In this document: one piece after another, positions 47,669 to 59,385 of the stretch
Position numbering within the stretch: position 1 is the first letter of the stretch
How the letters are laid out: every line of letters starts with the position of its first letter
Assembly: GCF_000426045.1 (NCBI RefSeq)
Contig: NZ_AUEP01000005.1
Coordinates: 1 to 64,000, forward strand
Source: Marmoricola sp. URHB0036
GTDB taxonomy: Bacteria > Actinomycetota > Actinomycetes > Propionibacteriales > Nocardioidaceae
Reading direction: 5' to 3'
DNA length: 64,000 nt
Program-made: the position numbers and the translations under genes
The notes under the pieces: model-generated
Seen by the model: the letters and a program-made list of their open reading frames with translations, nothing else
Told to the model about the DNA's origin: nothing
Database searches by the model: none

Positions 47669-48796
47669 TCAGCCACCCACCTTCGCCAGCACCGACTCGA
47701 AGAGCGGCTTGTGGTGGAACAACGTCTCAAGGTCCTCGGGTCGGTCGATCTCGCCGAAGTGGATCTGACGGGCGCCGGTGCGCATGAAGACGATGCACCA
47801 CTCGACGCCGTTGTAGACGTGGTACCAGTCCAGCGGGTCCAGGGTCGTCCCGGTCGCGCGTTGGTACGACGCGACGACGTCCTCCTCGCGCATGAAGTGC
47901 GGCATGCCGGGCAGCTCCAGCATTCCCGTGATCGACTCGAAGACCTGGTGGGCGAACACGATCCAGGACACGTCCATCTCGCGCGGTCCGACGGTGGCCA
48001 TCTCCCAGTCGAGGACACCGACCGGCTCGAAGTCCCGGTAGAGCACGTTGCCGATGCGGGCGTCGCCCCAGCACAGCACCGCCTCGGAGGTGGCCGGCAG
48101 GTTGGCCTCCAGCCAGGCCAGCCCACGCTCGGCGATCGGGGACCGGCCGATGTCGGGGACCGCGAACTCGTACCAGGACCTCACCCGGGCGAGGTTGCGC
48201 GCCAGCGCGGTGGCTCCGTCGTACGCCGGGTCGAGGAAGGCGAACGTGTTCGCGGCATCGGGGATGGCGTGCAGGTCAGCGAGCACCTGCACCGTCGAGT
48301 CCTGCAGCCGTCGCTGGTCCTCCGGAGAGGCGTCGAACAGCCAGTTGTCGCCGAAGTTGTAGGGCAGCACGTCGCGCGGGACGAGCCCGTCGATGCGGTC
48401 CATCAGGAAGAAGGGGGTGCCGAGCACCTCGCCGGTCGGCTCCATCCACCGGACCTGCGGGACGGGTACGTCGGTGCGCTCCCCGACGAGCCGGATGGCG
48501 TCGTACTGGTCCTGGAGGGCGTACTGCTCGAACACCGGGAGGTCCTCGACGGCCGGCGCGACGCGAGCGACGTACTGCCCGGCCCGCTGCTCCCCGCCCT
48601 CGGTCCAGGTCGCGTCGAGCAGCACGGTCTCGGAGGAGAGCCCGTTCTCCTGCACAGAGCTGTGCAGCACGACGGCCGGGTCGGCACCCTCGGGAAGGAC
48701 CGTGGCCAGCCACGCCGTCAACCGGGTCCGGACGTCGTCGCCGTCCCGGCTCGAGCGCTGCATCGTCATGTCTGCCGGTGGGGGTGCCTGGGCCAT
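47669..48796 (-). CDS. Phosphotransferase-family protein (APH/ACAD10-like)
   Basis: A 375-aa kinase-like enzyme of the aminoglycoside-phosphotransferase fold. It has an N-lobe (VRTRLTAWLATVLPEGADP), the catalytic loop VLCWGDARIGNVLYRD (H-x-D variant with WGDARxGN), and the Mg motif GVLDWEMATVGPREMD. It resembles the hydroxyacyl-CoA kinases of the ACAD10/11 type and CoA-pathway APH proteins. It is the first gene of the operon. The ATG at 48796 was chosen because a TTGACA/-10 promoter with an internal palindrome ends just upstream. The true substrate is unknown; antibiotic resistance is not implied. Confidence 0.88.
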   Translation of the reverse strand: MAQAPPPADMTMQRSSRDGDDVRTRLTAWLATVLPEGADPAVVLHSSVQENGLSSETVLLDATWTEGGEQRAGQYVARVAPAVEDLPVFEQYALQDQYDAIRLVGERTDVPVPQVRWMEPTGEVLGTPFFLMDRIDGLVPRDVLPYNFGDNWLFDASPEDQRRLQDSTVQVLADLHAIPDAANTFAFLDPAYDGATALARNLARVRSWYEFAVPDIGRSPIAERGLAWLEANLPATSEAVLCWGDARIGNVLYRDFEPVGVLDWEMATVGPREMDVSWIVFAHQVFESITGMLELPGMPHFMREEDVVASYQRATGTTLDPLDWYHVYNGVEWCIVFMRTGARQIHFGEIDRPEDLETLFHHKPLFESVLAKVGG

Positions 48797-48809
48797 GCGC
48801 CAGCATGAG

Positions 48810-48823
48810 TAGAACACGTTCTA
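48810..48823. promoter_or_regulatory. KstR-like palindrome in the promoter of the catabolic operon
   Basis: TAGAAC-AC-GTTCTA matches the TnnAACnnGTTnnA consensus of KstR-type TetR repressors. On the minus strand it lies between a perfect -35 TTGACA (48831-48826) and a weak -10 CATGCT (48807-48802) that ends 5 nt before the start of the phosphotransferase gene. Binding here would block RNA polymerase directly. Confidence 0.7.
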
Positions 48824-48862
48824 GGTGTCAAGGGTGGGCCGCACCGCGTGCAGCCCGGTGGG

Positions 48863-49192
48863 CTACCAGGTCCCGCCGATACGAGCGTGGGCGTTGGTGC
48901 CGCTGCCGCCGACGTCTGCACCGAGAGCGCGGGCGTCGCTCCCGAGATAGGCGCCGATGCCCGCGACCACCAGACCGACCACAGCCACGAGCACGCCGGT
49001 GCGCAGCCCCCGGTCGAGGGCGTGGAAGGTCTCGGCGACCCGCTCCAGGGCATCCCCCACGTCGTGGATCGGATCGTCGGCAGGTGCCCCCGTCATGGCG
49101 GGGCGCCCCGCCAGGCGCGGCCGGAGGGCGAGGCCGAGCCCGACCAGCGCGACGACGAGACCGATCGCGAGAAGTGCTGTTGCTGCCGACAT
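48863..49192 (-). CDS. Small membrane protein with two TM helices, unknown function
   Basis: A 109-aa product. Two hydrophobic segments (ALLAIGLVVALVGLGLAL, and TGVLVAVVGLVVAGIGAYLG) flank a hydrophilic loop of ~40 residues that may be helical (DPIHDVGDALERVAETFHALDRGL). I do not recognise the family. A CACAAT hexamer 6 nt before the ATG suggests leaderless expression, but this is weak. It sits alone between the response regulator gene and the operator of the catabolic operon. Confidence 0.6.
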   Translation of the reverse strand: MSAATALLAIGLVVALVGLGLALRPRLAGRPAMTGAPADDPIHDVGDALERVAETFHALDRGLRTGVLVAVVGLVVAGIGAYLGSDARALGADVGGSGTNAHARIGGTW

Positions 49193-49224
49193 GCGGTCAT
49201 TGTGTCGTGTGGTCCCCGCCGCCT

Positions 49225-49869
49225 CTAGTGAGGACTCGACCCCCGCGCCCGCTCCGCGGCCTCGACCCGGTCGCGCACCTGCAGCTTGGTCAGGATGGCC
49301 GAGACGTAGTTGCTCGTCGTCTTGCGCGACAGTCCGAGCTGGGCGGCGATGGCCGGGTTCGAGCGGCCCTGGGCAATCAGGTGCAACACGTCGCGCTCCC
49401 GGGCAGTGAGCATCGGGAAGTCCTCGGGCGTCACCGAGGGATGTCTACGAGCGAAGAAGTCGAGCACGCGCACGGCGACCGACGGGCTGAAGATGGCCTC
49501 GCCCCGGGCCACCGAGCGGATCGCACGCAGCAGGTCCTCGCGCTCGGAGTCCTTGAGCACGTAGCCACGGGCGCCGGCGCGCAGTGCGGCGAAGACCGAT
49601 GCGTCATCGGCGAACATCGTGAGGATCAGCACCGCGACGTCGGGACGCTCGACGGCGAGTCGGCCAGCGACCTCGATCCCGGACATGCCTGGCATGTTCA
49701 CGTCGAGCAGAGCTACGTCGACCTCGTTCTCGCCGACCAGACGAAGTGCCTCGGAGCCGTCCTTGGCCTCGGCCACGAGCTGGATGTCAGAGGTCGCCTC
49801 GAGCATGGTGCGCACGCCCTCGCGGAAGAGCGGATGGTCGTCGGCCACCAGCACACGGATGCCGGTCAT
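49225..49869 (-). CDS. NarL-family response regulator
   Basis: A 214-aa partner of the adjacent kinase. The receiver domain has D10/D11, phosphoacceptor D56 (VALLDVNMPGMSG) and Lys in YVLKDS. A LuxR-type helix-turn-helix follows (LTARERDVLHLIAQGRSNPAIAAQLGLSRKTTSNYVSAIL). It overlaps the histidine kinase by 4 bp (ATGA), so the pair is stoichiometrically coupled. The genes it controls are not identifiable here. The membrane-protein gene upstream of the kinase is a candidate target or partner. Confidence 0.94.
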   Translation of the reverse strand: MTGIRVLVADDHPLFREGVRTMLEATSDIQLVAEAKDGSEALRLVGENEVDVALLDVNMPGMSGIEVAGRLAVERPDVAVLILTMFADDASVFAALRAGARGYVLKDSEREDLLRAIRSVARGEAIFSPSVAVRVLDFFARRHPSVTPEDFPMLTARERDVLHLIAQGRSNPAIAAQLGLSRKTTSNYVSAILTKLQVRDRVEAAERARGSSPH

Positions 49870-51761
49870 GGTGAGACGCCCACGGAGATCGGGAGGTACA
49901 CGCTGACCTGGGTGCCACTGCCGGGTCGCATCGCGATGGTGCAGCCGCCACCCACCTCCGCGGCTCGCTCGCGCATCGACCTGAGTCCGATGCCGTTCCC
50001 GTTGGCGCTGCTCATCCCCACCCCGTCATCCTCGATCTCGAGCGTGAGAAGGTCGCCGGCTGCGACACGCACCTGCACGTGTCGGGCGCTGGCGTGCTTG
50101 AGGACGTTCATCAGTGCTTCCTGGCAGATCCGATAGGCCGCGACCTCCACTGCGGCCGGCAGGACCGGCAATCGCTCGGGTCCCTCCACACTCACCTCCA
50201 CCAGCTGGCTGAGCTCGGCCGCTCGCTCCCGCAGTGCAGGCATCAGCCCGAGCTCGAGCGCCGGCGGTCGCAGCGCGTCGACCAGGGTACGGATGTCCGA
50301 GACAGCAGCTCGAAGGTTGCGCTGCAGCGTCTCCAGCACCTTTTCCGCGGTCTCCGGATCCCGTCTGACGAGGTCGTGTGCGGTCGCGGCGGTCAGTCCT
50401 GCTGCGGCGAGGGTGGGCGCCAGCCCGTCATGGAGATCCCTGCGTAGCCGGCGCCGTTCTTCCTCCCGGGTCAGCACCAACCTCTCACGAGCGGCCTGCA
50501 GGTCCTCCGCACCGCGGCGCAGGCTCGTCGTCAGCTGGAGGCTGTGGATGGCAGTGCCTGCATGGCTGGCCAGGTCGGTGAGCAAGGCGAGGTCGGAGGC
50601 GGACAGCGGGTGACCGGCGTCGTACCCGACGATCAGGACGCCGACCTGCTCCCCGCGATGAAGAACCGCCAGCGCCAGCGTTTCCGGAGTGACGCGGCCC
50701 TGCTCAGCGGCGATGGGAAATTCCCGACCGGATCCAACTGCGAGCGCGACGTACGGCGCCCGCAGCGCGTCCCGGATCGTCGAGACCAGCTCGGTCGGCA
50801 CGTCGTCGTCCGGTACCGCAGCCGCCAGACGTCGGCCCAGACCGCTGAGTGCGGCGTAGGGCTCGGCCCGCATCCCGTAGACGAGCCGTCGGGCCCGACG
50901 CTGGAGCAGCGCCCGGAGTGGGCCGAACAGCAACGCAACGATCGCGGCCCCCGCGAGGGGTGCGAGCCGGCCGCCACGCTCACCGACGAGCACACCGGTG
51001 CCGGCGACCACCAGCAGGTAGCAGGCGGCGACCAGGAAGGAGAGGGAGCCGTAGACGAGCGTGCGAGTGATCACGACGTCGATGTCGAACAGGTTCGCGA
51101 ACAGCATCGCGCACAGGAAACAGATCGGAACGGCGAGCACCGCCAACGACGAGGCAGTCTCCTGGAACCGGTCGTACGGCGACCCCGAAGCGACCAGACT
51201 GGGGAACCAGCCGGGGGCGAAGTACGGCAGCGAGACCAGCAGGCTCACCCCGAACGCGACAGCGACTCCATAGAGGACCCACCGGACCTGCACCCGATTC
51301 GTGGGATCCGGGTCGTGCCGGAAGCGCCAGACCTGCGCTCCGAGCGGGACACCCAGGCCCGCGAAGAACACCACTCCGCCGAAGATGTCCAGTGCGGGTC
51401 TCAGGTGGCCGATGACCGCTGCCACCACCTGCCAGGCCGCAAACACCGCGGCGAGCCAGCGCAGCCAGGAAGGACGGAAGTGACCATCGGGGAAGACCGA
51501 CAGGGTGAGCACCGCCAGCGTCAACGCCACGGCCAGTACCAGGCGGCCGAGAACAGCCACTGAGGTGCCCTCGCTCGCCTTCTGGGCAGGAGCGGAAACG
51601 CCGTTCGCGAGGAGCATGCAACCGGCCAGCACCGTCATCCGGGTGGGTCGGGCGCGCAGCAGGAGCAGCGCCCCCGACCCGACCCAGATCAGTGCGGACA
51701 GCAGCCGAAGCCCGTCTCCGAGCGTCAGATGAGCCACCGTCGGCTGCATGGTGACCAGCAT
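49866..51761 (-). CDS. Membrane sensor histidine kinase (HisKA_3 type) with GAF domain
   Basis: About 631 aa. The N-terminal half has 7-8 hydrophobic segments (from RLLSALIWVGSGALLL to about residue 275), with no clear extracellular domain. A GAF-like domain follows (residues ~310-420). The HisKA_3 box is RLRRDLHDGLAPTLAAAGL with the phospho-His in DLHDG. The HATPase region includes ALRPPALELGLMPAL and EIEDDGVGMSSANGNGIGLRSMRERA. It is the kinase for the overlapping NarL-type regulator. The ATG at 51761 was preferred (GAGGGG directly upstream); the ATG at 51749 is possible. Confidence 0.9.
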   Translation of the reverse strand: MLVTMQPTVAHLTLGDGLRLLSALIWVGSGALLLLRARPTRMTVLAGCMLLANGVSAPAQKASEGTSVAVLGRLVLAVALTLAVLTLSVFPDGHFRPSWLRWLAAVFAAWQVVAAVIGHLRPALDIFGGVVFFAGLGVPLGAQVWRFRHDPDPTNRVQVRWVLYGVAVAFGVSLLVSLPYFAPGWFPSLVASGSPYDRFQETASSLAVLAVPICFLCAMLFANLFDIDVVITRTLVYGSLSFLVAACYLLVVAGTGVLVGERGGRLAPLAGAAIVALLFGPLRALLQRRARRLVYGMRAEPYAALSGLGRRLAAAVPDDDVPTELVSTIRDALRAPYVALAVGSGREFPIAAEQGRVTPETLALAVLHRGEQVGVLIVGYDAGHPLSASDLALLTDLASHAGTAIHSLQLTTSLRRGAEDLQAARERLVLTREEERRRLRRDLHDGLAPTLAAAGLTAATAHDLVRRDPETAEKVLETLQRNLRAAVSDIRTLVDALRPPALELGLMPALRERAAELSQLVEVSVEGPERLPVLPAAVEVAAYRICQEALMNVLKHASARHVQVRVAAGDLLTLEIEDDGVGMSSANGNGIGLRSMRERAAEVGGGCTIAMRPGSGTQVSVYLPISVGVSP

Positions 51762-51765
51762 CCCC

Positions 51766-52383
51766 TCAAAGAGCCGGGATTGTCGTCGATTCGACCGGCG
51801 CGGACGACACCGCACGGGGGTGAGCGGCGGCTTGCCGCATCGTCAGTCCGAGCAGTGCCATCAGCAGATAGGACGGCGCGGGCACCCGCACGGCGTCGGC
51901 GACCGCCGGCACGGAGGCGCCGAGGCCACTCACGACGACGTTGACCACGAGCAGCCAGCAGGCGAGGCGCGGATAGAAGCCGGAGCGCCACGTGGCGACG
52001 GCCAGCACGATCATCCCAATGGCAAGCGCCACGACTCCGTAGAACTCCATGGCCCCGAAGAAGCTCGAGTGGTAGCTGTCCAGGTCGTAGAGGGCGCTCG
52101 GGTCGAAGAGGCCCAGCACCAGGTGAGGGATCTCGAGGGCGGCGATGCCGAGGACGAGGAGCCCGGCACCGATCCAGCCGGTCACGCGGGCACGTGCCGA
52201 CTGCGCGAGCTGGAAGGCGATCAGCGCGGGCAGCGCCAGCAGCACCCCCGCCAGACCCAGAGCAGCGGCCGGTCGGATCAGCGCATCGTGCGCGGAAGAC
52301 GGGTAGATCAGGTAAGCGGCGGTCAACAACAGTCCACCGGTCATCAGGACGGCGCCCCAGCGGCGCAGGGTGTGTGTAGTCAT
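51766..52383 (-). CDS. Polytopic membrane protein, unknown function
   Basis: A 205-aa protein with about six hydrophobic helices (for example WGAVLMTGGLLLTAAYLIY, ALGLAGVLLALPALIAFQLA, VTGWIGAGLLVLGIAALEI, YGVVALAIGMIVLAVATW, YPRLACWLLVVNVVVSGLGA). No family motif is recognised. Its stop is 4 bp from the start of the histidine kinase, so it is the first gene of a membrane protein-kinase-regulator unit and may help sense or be the response target. The longer frame upstream runs into tRNA sequence and is not used. Confidence 0.75.
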   Translation of the reverse strand: MTTHTLRRWGAVLMTGGLLLTAAYLIYPSSAHDALIRPAAALGLAGVLLALPALIAFQLAQSARARVTGWIGAGLLVLGIAALEIPHLVLGLFDPSALYDLDSYHSSFFGAMEFYGVVALAIGMIVLAVATWRSGFYPRLACWLLVVNVVVSGLGASVPAVADAVRVPAPSYLLMALLGLTMRQAAAHPRAVSSAPVESTTIPAL

Positions 52384-52484
52384 GCCACCAGTGCAGGTGC
52401 CGAGGCGCCCAGACGTCAGAGGCAGCCTTCCCGGAAAACCGGGAAGATCCAGTGCCCAGTCGCGCGAGGCGGCCGCAGGAAGCG

Positions 52485-52527
52485 GAAAGGACCCAGGCCT
52501 GCGTTTCCGCAGGTCAGGGGTCCTTTC
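52485..52527 (-). terminator. Terminator hairpin of tRNA-Leu
   Basis: An outer 10-bp stem GAAAGGACCC/GGGTCCTTTC (52485-52494 with 52518-52527) and an inner CCTGCG-TTTC-CGCAGG hairpin, 5 bp past the tRNA 3' end. The rest of 52384-52748 apart from the tRNA holds nothing else clear. Confidence 0.7.
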
Positions 52528-52532
52528 GACTG

Positions 52533-52618
52533 TGTCCGAGGGGGGACTTGAACCCCCACGCCCGTTAAAGGGCACTAGCACCTCAAGCTAGCGCGTCTAC
52601 CTATTCCGCCACCCGGAC
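52533..52618 (-). tRNA. tRNA-Leu (anticodon GAG)
   Basis: An 86-nt class II tRNA. The acceptor stem GTCCGGG pairs with CTCGGAC (one G-T pair), discriminator A. The D-loop contains GGTAGACGC; the anticodon loop TTGAGGT on a GCTAG/CTAGC-type stem gives GAG. The long variable arm is tgccctttaacgggc, and the T-loop is GGTTCAAGTCC. The genome encodes only CA of the CCA end. It reads CTC/CTT leucine codons. Confidence 0.95.
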
Positions 52619-52748
52619 GAGAGCGACGCAACACTAGCAAGGCAGACCCTGGTTCGAGGAATCGGGGGGATGGGCGTGGCTCACCCGACTGGGGTGAGCC
52701 GGGAGCGCGGCGTCCGGGCGTGAATGGAAGTCGTCGAAGGAGGTTGTC

Positions 52749-53579
52749 GTGTGTCGCTGGCTGGCCTATTCCGGATCTCCGGTCAACCTGGAGGATCTGC
52801 TCTTCAAGCCCAAGAACTCGCTCGTCGTGCAGAGCAAGCACTCGCAGCTCGGGGCGACCGAGACGAACGGTGACGGGTTCGGCATCGGGTGGTACGGCGC
52901 CCTCGAGACGCCGGGTGTGTTCACCAGCATCGAGCCGGCCTGGAACGACCGGAACCTGCGCGAGCTGTCGGCCCAGGCGAGCTCGCGACGGGTGTTCGCA
53001 CACATCCGCGCCACCACGGGCTCGGCGGTGCAGCAGACCAACTGCCACCCGTTCCGCCACGACCAGTGGCTGTGGATGCACAACGGGGCCGTCTTCGGCT
53101 TCCCGCTCGTCAAGCGTGAGCTGGCCTTCGCGGTCGACCCGGCGCTGTACCCGTTGATCGAGGGGTCGACGGACTCCGAGCTGTTCTTCTACCTCGCGCT
53201 CACCTTCGGGCTGATGGACGACCCGGTGCCAGCGGTGGCCCGGGCCGTCGGCCTGATCGAGGACGCCGGGCACCGCAACGGTGTCGAGTACCCGATCCAG
53301 ATGACGGTGGCCACCACCGACGGGGAGACCACCTGGGCGTTCCGCTACTCCAGCGAGGGGAGGTCGCGTTCGCTCTTCCACAGCAACGACATCGCGACGC
53401 TGAAGGCGCACTACCCGGAGAACACCACGCTGCACGAGCTCGCCGACGACGCCCGGCTCATCGTCTCCGAGCCCCTCGGTGACCTGCAGGGCGCCTGGAG
53501 CGAGGTGCCGGAGTCCAGCTGTGTCGAGGTCCGGGGCGGGGACGAGCAGCTGCACCCGTTCGCGCCCGCGGCTCCCTGA
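52749..53579 (+). CDS. Class II glutamine amidotransferase
   Basis: A 276-aa Ntn-hydrolase. It starts MCRWLAYSGSP, so Cys2 becomes the N-terminal nucleophile after Met removal. It has NGDGFGIGWYG, HIRATTGSAVQQTNCHPFRHDQWLWMHNG and STDSELFFYLAL of the family (YafJ/EgtC-like). It is a stand-alone glutaminase-type domain; no synthase domain is attached. A specific EgtC role in ergothioneine synthesis is unlikely, as no egt genes adjoin it. The GTG at 52749 follows GAAGGAGG at 5 nt. Confidence 0.92.
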   Translation: MCRWLAYSGSPVNLEDLLFKPKNSLVVQSKHSQLGATETNGDGFGIGWYGALETPGVFTSIEPAWNDRNLRELSAQASSRRVFAHIRATTGSAVQQTNCHPFRHDQWLWMHNGAVFGFPLVKRELAFAVDPALYPLIEGSTDSELFFYLALTFGLMDDPVPAVARAVGLIEDAGHRNGVEYPIQMTVATTDGETTWAFRYSSEGRSRSLFHSNDIATLKAHYPENTTLHELADDARLIVSEPLGDLQGAWSEVPESSCVEVRGGDEQLHPFAPAAP

Positions 53580-53585
53580 ACCGGG

Positions 53586-56102
<2,517 letters not shown>

Positions 56103-56106
<4 letters not shown>

Positions 56107-57407
56107 GTCGCGTCGACCCCGATCTGGCCGCTGCGGAACGCCTCCACGAACAGCGCGTGGTCGCGCCGGACGCGGTCGGCGTAGGACAGGCCGAAGTCGA
56201 CGACGTGGTCGGTGAAGGCGCGACGACGGTTCTGCAACGTCGACACGATCGCCTCCTCGACCTGGAAGTCGACCAGGTCCTGGTCGCTGTCCTCGTCGCT
56301 CGCACAGTGGATCTTGGCGGTGGCCCGGCCGAGCAGGTCGACGACCGCCGCCATCTCGTCGGGCTCGGTGATGTTCTCCCAGGCCAGGTCCACCTCGTAG
56401 GGCGACACCTCGGCGACGACGTACCCGACCCCGTCCAGCTCGGCGTGGCCGAGCAAGGGATCGGTGTGCACCTGGAGGGCACGCTGGCTGACCGCCGTCC
56501 GGTGGCCCTCGTGCTCGAAGTAGCGGTCGACCGCGCGGCTGTCGCTGAAGCGGCTCAGGGCCGGGACGTTGGCCTGCTTCATCGAGAGCACCACGTCGTT
56601 GTCGAGCGCCTGGCTGTAGCCCTCGACCAGGAAGTTGTACGCCGGCAGGCCCGCACTGCCGATCCCGAACCCGGACTTGCCGACGACGTCGCGCAGCTCG
56701 TAGAAGAGCTCGCGGTCGAACCGCTTCGAGCGCGGGATCGTCTCGACGTACGCCGCGAACGCCTTCTCCACCTTGGCCCGTTCACGCTTGGGCAAGGGCC
56801 GTACCGACGGGTCGTGGGAGAACATCCGCACACCTGCGTCGACGTACGTCATCTCGTCGAGCAGGTCGGCTCGGCGGATCTTGCGGGCGTTCACGAGCGC
56901 TTCCTGCACCGGGCCCCCGGTGTTGTCGAGGTGCAGCGCGAAGTCATCGTCGTCGTCGCTCCCGGCGTACTCGTCGACCTGCCGGAGGTAGGCGCGCACG
57001 TAGCGGGCGATCAGGGAGCGGATGTCGCCCTCGGGCAGGGCCTTCTGCCAGCCGAGCAGCGCCAGGCTGGCTGCGAACCGCTGCAGGTCCCAGGTGAAGT
57101 GCCCGATGTAGGCCTCGTCGAAGTCGTTGACGTCGAAGACGAGCCGGCCGTCGGAGTTGAGGTAGGTGCCGAAGTTCTCGACGTGCAGGTCGCCGTGGAT
57201 CCAGATCGCGCCGCTGCGCTCGTCGACCCACGGGTCACCCGTGGACGTGACGTCGGCGTAGTAGAGGCAGGCCGACCCGCGGTAGAAGGAGTGCGGGTCG
57301 GCGGCCATCTTCCGGTACTTGGTCCGGAACGCCACCGGGTCGGCCTGCATCAGCGGGTCGAAGGCGTCCTTGAACACCTCGATGATCCGGTCGGTGCGCT
57401 TCGTCAT
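56103..57407 (-). CDS. DUF2252 family protein (kinase-like fold)
   Basis: A 434-aa protein of the DUF2252 family. Kinase-like motifs are present: FYRGSACLYYADV at the start, IWIHGDLHVENFGTY (H-G-D-x-H-x-x-N, a catalytic loop) and LVFDVNDFDEAYIGHFTWDLQRFA (D-x-N-D-F-D metal motif). This is the aminoglycoside/hydroxy-kinase-type order. The reaction is unknown. It overlaps the following membrane protein gene by 4 bp (ATGA), and its own stop overlaps galK by 4 bp. The pair may act together at the membrane. Confidence 0.9.
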
Positions 57408-58039
57408 GGCGCCACCCTGTCACTGGACGCGAGGCCGTTGGGTGGCCGCAAGCCGACGCTGCGCAGCTCCAGTCCGGCCAGCCGCTCGATGACCCAGGCA
57501 TCGCCACGACGCCAGGCGCCGGCAGGGTCGTCGTCGATGCGTGCGAGCACGTGCAGCGGCTGGTGCGTCATCGCCCGTAGCGCGAACAGGTCCAGGTCGG
57601 CGCCCGAGTCCAGGAAGCGCTGGCCGGCGGTGGCCCGTCGTACGAACCGGACCCGTGGGGGCAGGTAGAAGCACATCAGCGCCAGGATCGGGATGAGCGC
57701 CACCGCGAGACCGAGCCAGTGTGCGAGCGAGCCGACGGCCGCCACCTGCTGCTGGCCGGCCTCCGCCAGCCCATTCGCCGCGCCACCGGCCTTGTCGAAC
57801 GGGCTGCGCACGCTGTCGCCGACGAGGGGTACGTCGGACACGGTGCGCCCGGCGTCGCGCAACCGGTCGGACAGGTCGCTCGCGCTGGAGTCGATCGCGC
57901 GCCCGGGCCGGGCCAGCCCCAGCGTTGCCTCGTGCACCTTGCGGGCGATGGAGATCCAGAACCACACCCAGAGCACGACGCCGAGGTCTCCGGCGATCTG
58001 CAGCGTTCGGCGTACGGACGTGTCGGCGTAGAACCTCAT
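57404..58039 (-). CDS. Membrane protein, unknown function
   Basis: A 211-aa product with an N-terminal hydrophobic helix (GDLGVVLWVWFWISI) and a second (LGLAVALIPILALMCFYL, ~residues 118-135). Between them lies a hydrophilic, probably extracytoplasmic, helical segment. The C-terminal ~75 residues are cytoplasmic and basic. No family is recognised. The ATG at 58039 starts the conserved-looking MRFYADTSVRRTL and follows GGGG. It is the first gene of a two-gene unit with DUF2252. Confidence 0.75.
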   Translation of the reverse strand: MRFYADTSVRRTLQIAGDLGVVLWVWFWISIARKVHEATLGLARPGRAIDSSASDLSDRLRDAGRTVSDVPLVGDSVRSPFDKAGGAANGLAEAGQQQVAAVGSLAHWLGLAVALIPILALMCFYLPPRVRFVRRATAGQRFLDSGADLDLFALRAMTHQPLHVLARIDDDPAGAWRRGDAWVIERLAGLELRSVGLRPPNGLASSDRVAP

Positions 58040-58117
58040 GCCCCGCCCAGTGCCCAAAACGGGCCGGGCGGTACGGCAATTCTGGAGGCGGTGGGCCGAA
58101 GTATCGGTCTTCCGGCT

Positions 58118-58147
58118 GCGGTTCCCCCGGGCGCCCGGGGAAACCGC
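58118..58147. repeat. 30-bp near-perfect palindrome, dispersed repeat copy 2
   Basis: GCGGTTCCCCCGGGC and GCCCGGGGAAACCGC arms, one mismatch pair. It matches the 24-bp palindrome at 22672-22695 except for one base. It lies 10 bp past the acyl-CoA dehydrogenase stop. Confidence 0.7.
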
Positions 58148-58157
58148 CGCCGCTCCC

Positions 58158-59372
58158 CTACTTCAGCTCGGCCGAGGTCAGCCCCAGGATCCGGCGGGCC
58201 ACGATCAGCTGCTGGATCTGCTGGGTGCCCTCGAAGATGTCGAGGATCTTGGAGTCGCGGCCCCACTTCTCGAGCAGCTCGGTCTCGGAGTAGCCGAAGG
58301 TGCCGGCGAGCTCGACGCAGCGCAGGGTGACGTCGGAGCCCATCCGGCCGGCCTTCGCCTTCGCCATCGAGGCCTGCATCGAGTTGGGCTCGCGGTTGTC
58401 GGCCATCCACGCCGACTGCAGGGTGAGCAGGTACGCCGCCTCCCAGTCCGCCTCGAGCTGGAGGAAGGTCGCCGCCGCGGCCGACTGGGTGAACGCCGGC
58501 TTGTCGTAGTCCACGACCACCCCGGCGTCCTCGAGGATCTCGCGGATCAGGTCGAGCGACGCCCGGGCGCAGCCGACGGCCATCGCGGCCACCAGCGGCC
58601 GGGTGTTGTCGAAGGTCGCCATCGCGCCGGCGAAGCCCTGCTTGGGGTCGACCTCGGCCGAGCCGAGCAGGTTCTCGGCCGGGACCCGGCAGTCCTCGAA
58701 GATGATCACGGCGGTGTCGGAGGCACGGATGCCGAGCTTGTGCTCGAGCCGCTCCACCCGCATGCCGGGCGTGCCCTTCTCGACCACGAACGACTTGATC
58801 GCCGCGCGGCCCAGGCTCTTGTCGAGGGTCGCCCACACCACCACGCTGTCGGCGCGCTCACCGGAGGTGACATAGATCTTCTCGCCGTTGATGACGTACT
58901 CGTCGCCGTCCTTGCGCGCGGTCGTCTGGATGTTCGCGGAGTCCGACCCGGTGTCGGGCTCGGTGATCGCCATCGCAGCCCAGGTGCCGGCGAACTTCTC
59001 CAGCTGCTCGTCGCTCGCCACCGAGGCGATCGCCGAGTTGCCGAGGCCCTGGCGGGGCATCGAGAGCAGCAGGCCCACGTCACCCCAGCACATCTCCATG
59101 ATGGAGAGCACCGACGCGAGGTTGGCGCCGTTCTTGTTTCCCTGCTTCTCCTCGGGCTTCTCGCTGCGGCGTACGCCGGCCGCACCGGCGCCACCGGTCG
59201 CTCCCGACTCGGAGATGCCGTCGATCATGGCGGCGAGCATGTCGAGTTCCTTCGGGTACTCGTGCTCGGCCTCGTCGTACTTGCGTGAGATCGGCCGCAG
59301 CATGTTCATCGCGACCTGGTGGGCCTGGTCGATGAGCGGGCGGATCTTCCTGGGGGTCTCGAGATTGATCAT
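58158..59372 (-). CDS. Acyl-CoA dehydrogenase (second gene of the pair)
   Basis: A 404-aa FAD-dependent alpha,beta-dehydrogenase of acyl-CoA thioesters. FAD-contact segments are [21 protein letters not shown] and [21 protein letters not shown]. The catalytic Glu is in [21 protein letters not shown] near the C-terminus. A short hydrophilic insert ([20 protein letters not shown], residues ~62-82) breaks the N-terminal domain. It begins 13 bp after the first acyl-CoA dehydrogenase gene; the two probably work on one pathway. No thiolase or hydratase is nearby, so the substrate is unknown. Confidence 0.94.
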   Translation of the reverse strand: MINLETPRKIRPLIDQAHQVAMNMLRPISRKYDEAEHEYPKELDMLAAMIDGISESGATGGAGAAGVRRSEKPEEKQGNKNGANLASVLSIMEMCWGDVGLLLSMPRQGLGNSAIASVASDEQLEKFAGTWAAMAITEPDTGSDSANIQTTARKDGDEYVINGEKIYVTSGERADSVVVWATLDKSLGRAAIKSFVVEKGTPGMRVERLEHKLGIRASDTAVIIFEDCRVPAENLLGSAEVDPKQGFAGAMATFDNTRPLVAAMAVGCARASLDLIREILEDAGVVVDYDKPAFTQSAAAATFLQLEADWEAAYLLTLQSAWMADNREPNSMQASMAKAKAGRMGSDVTLRCVELAGTFGYSETELLEKWGRDSKILDIFEGTQQIQQLIVARRILGLTSAELK

Positions 59373-59385
59373 GGCGTGGTCGTCC

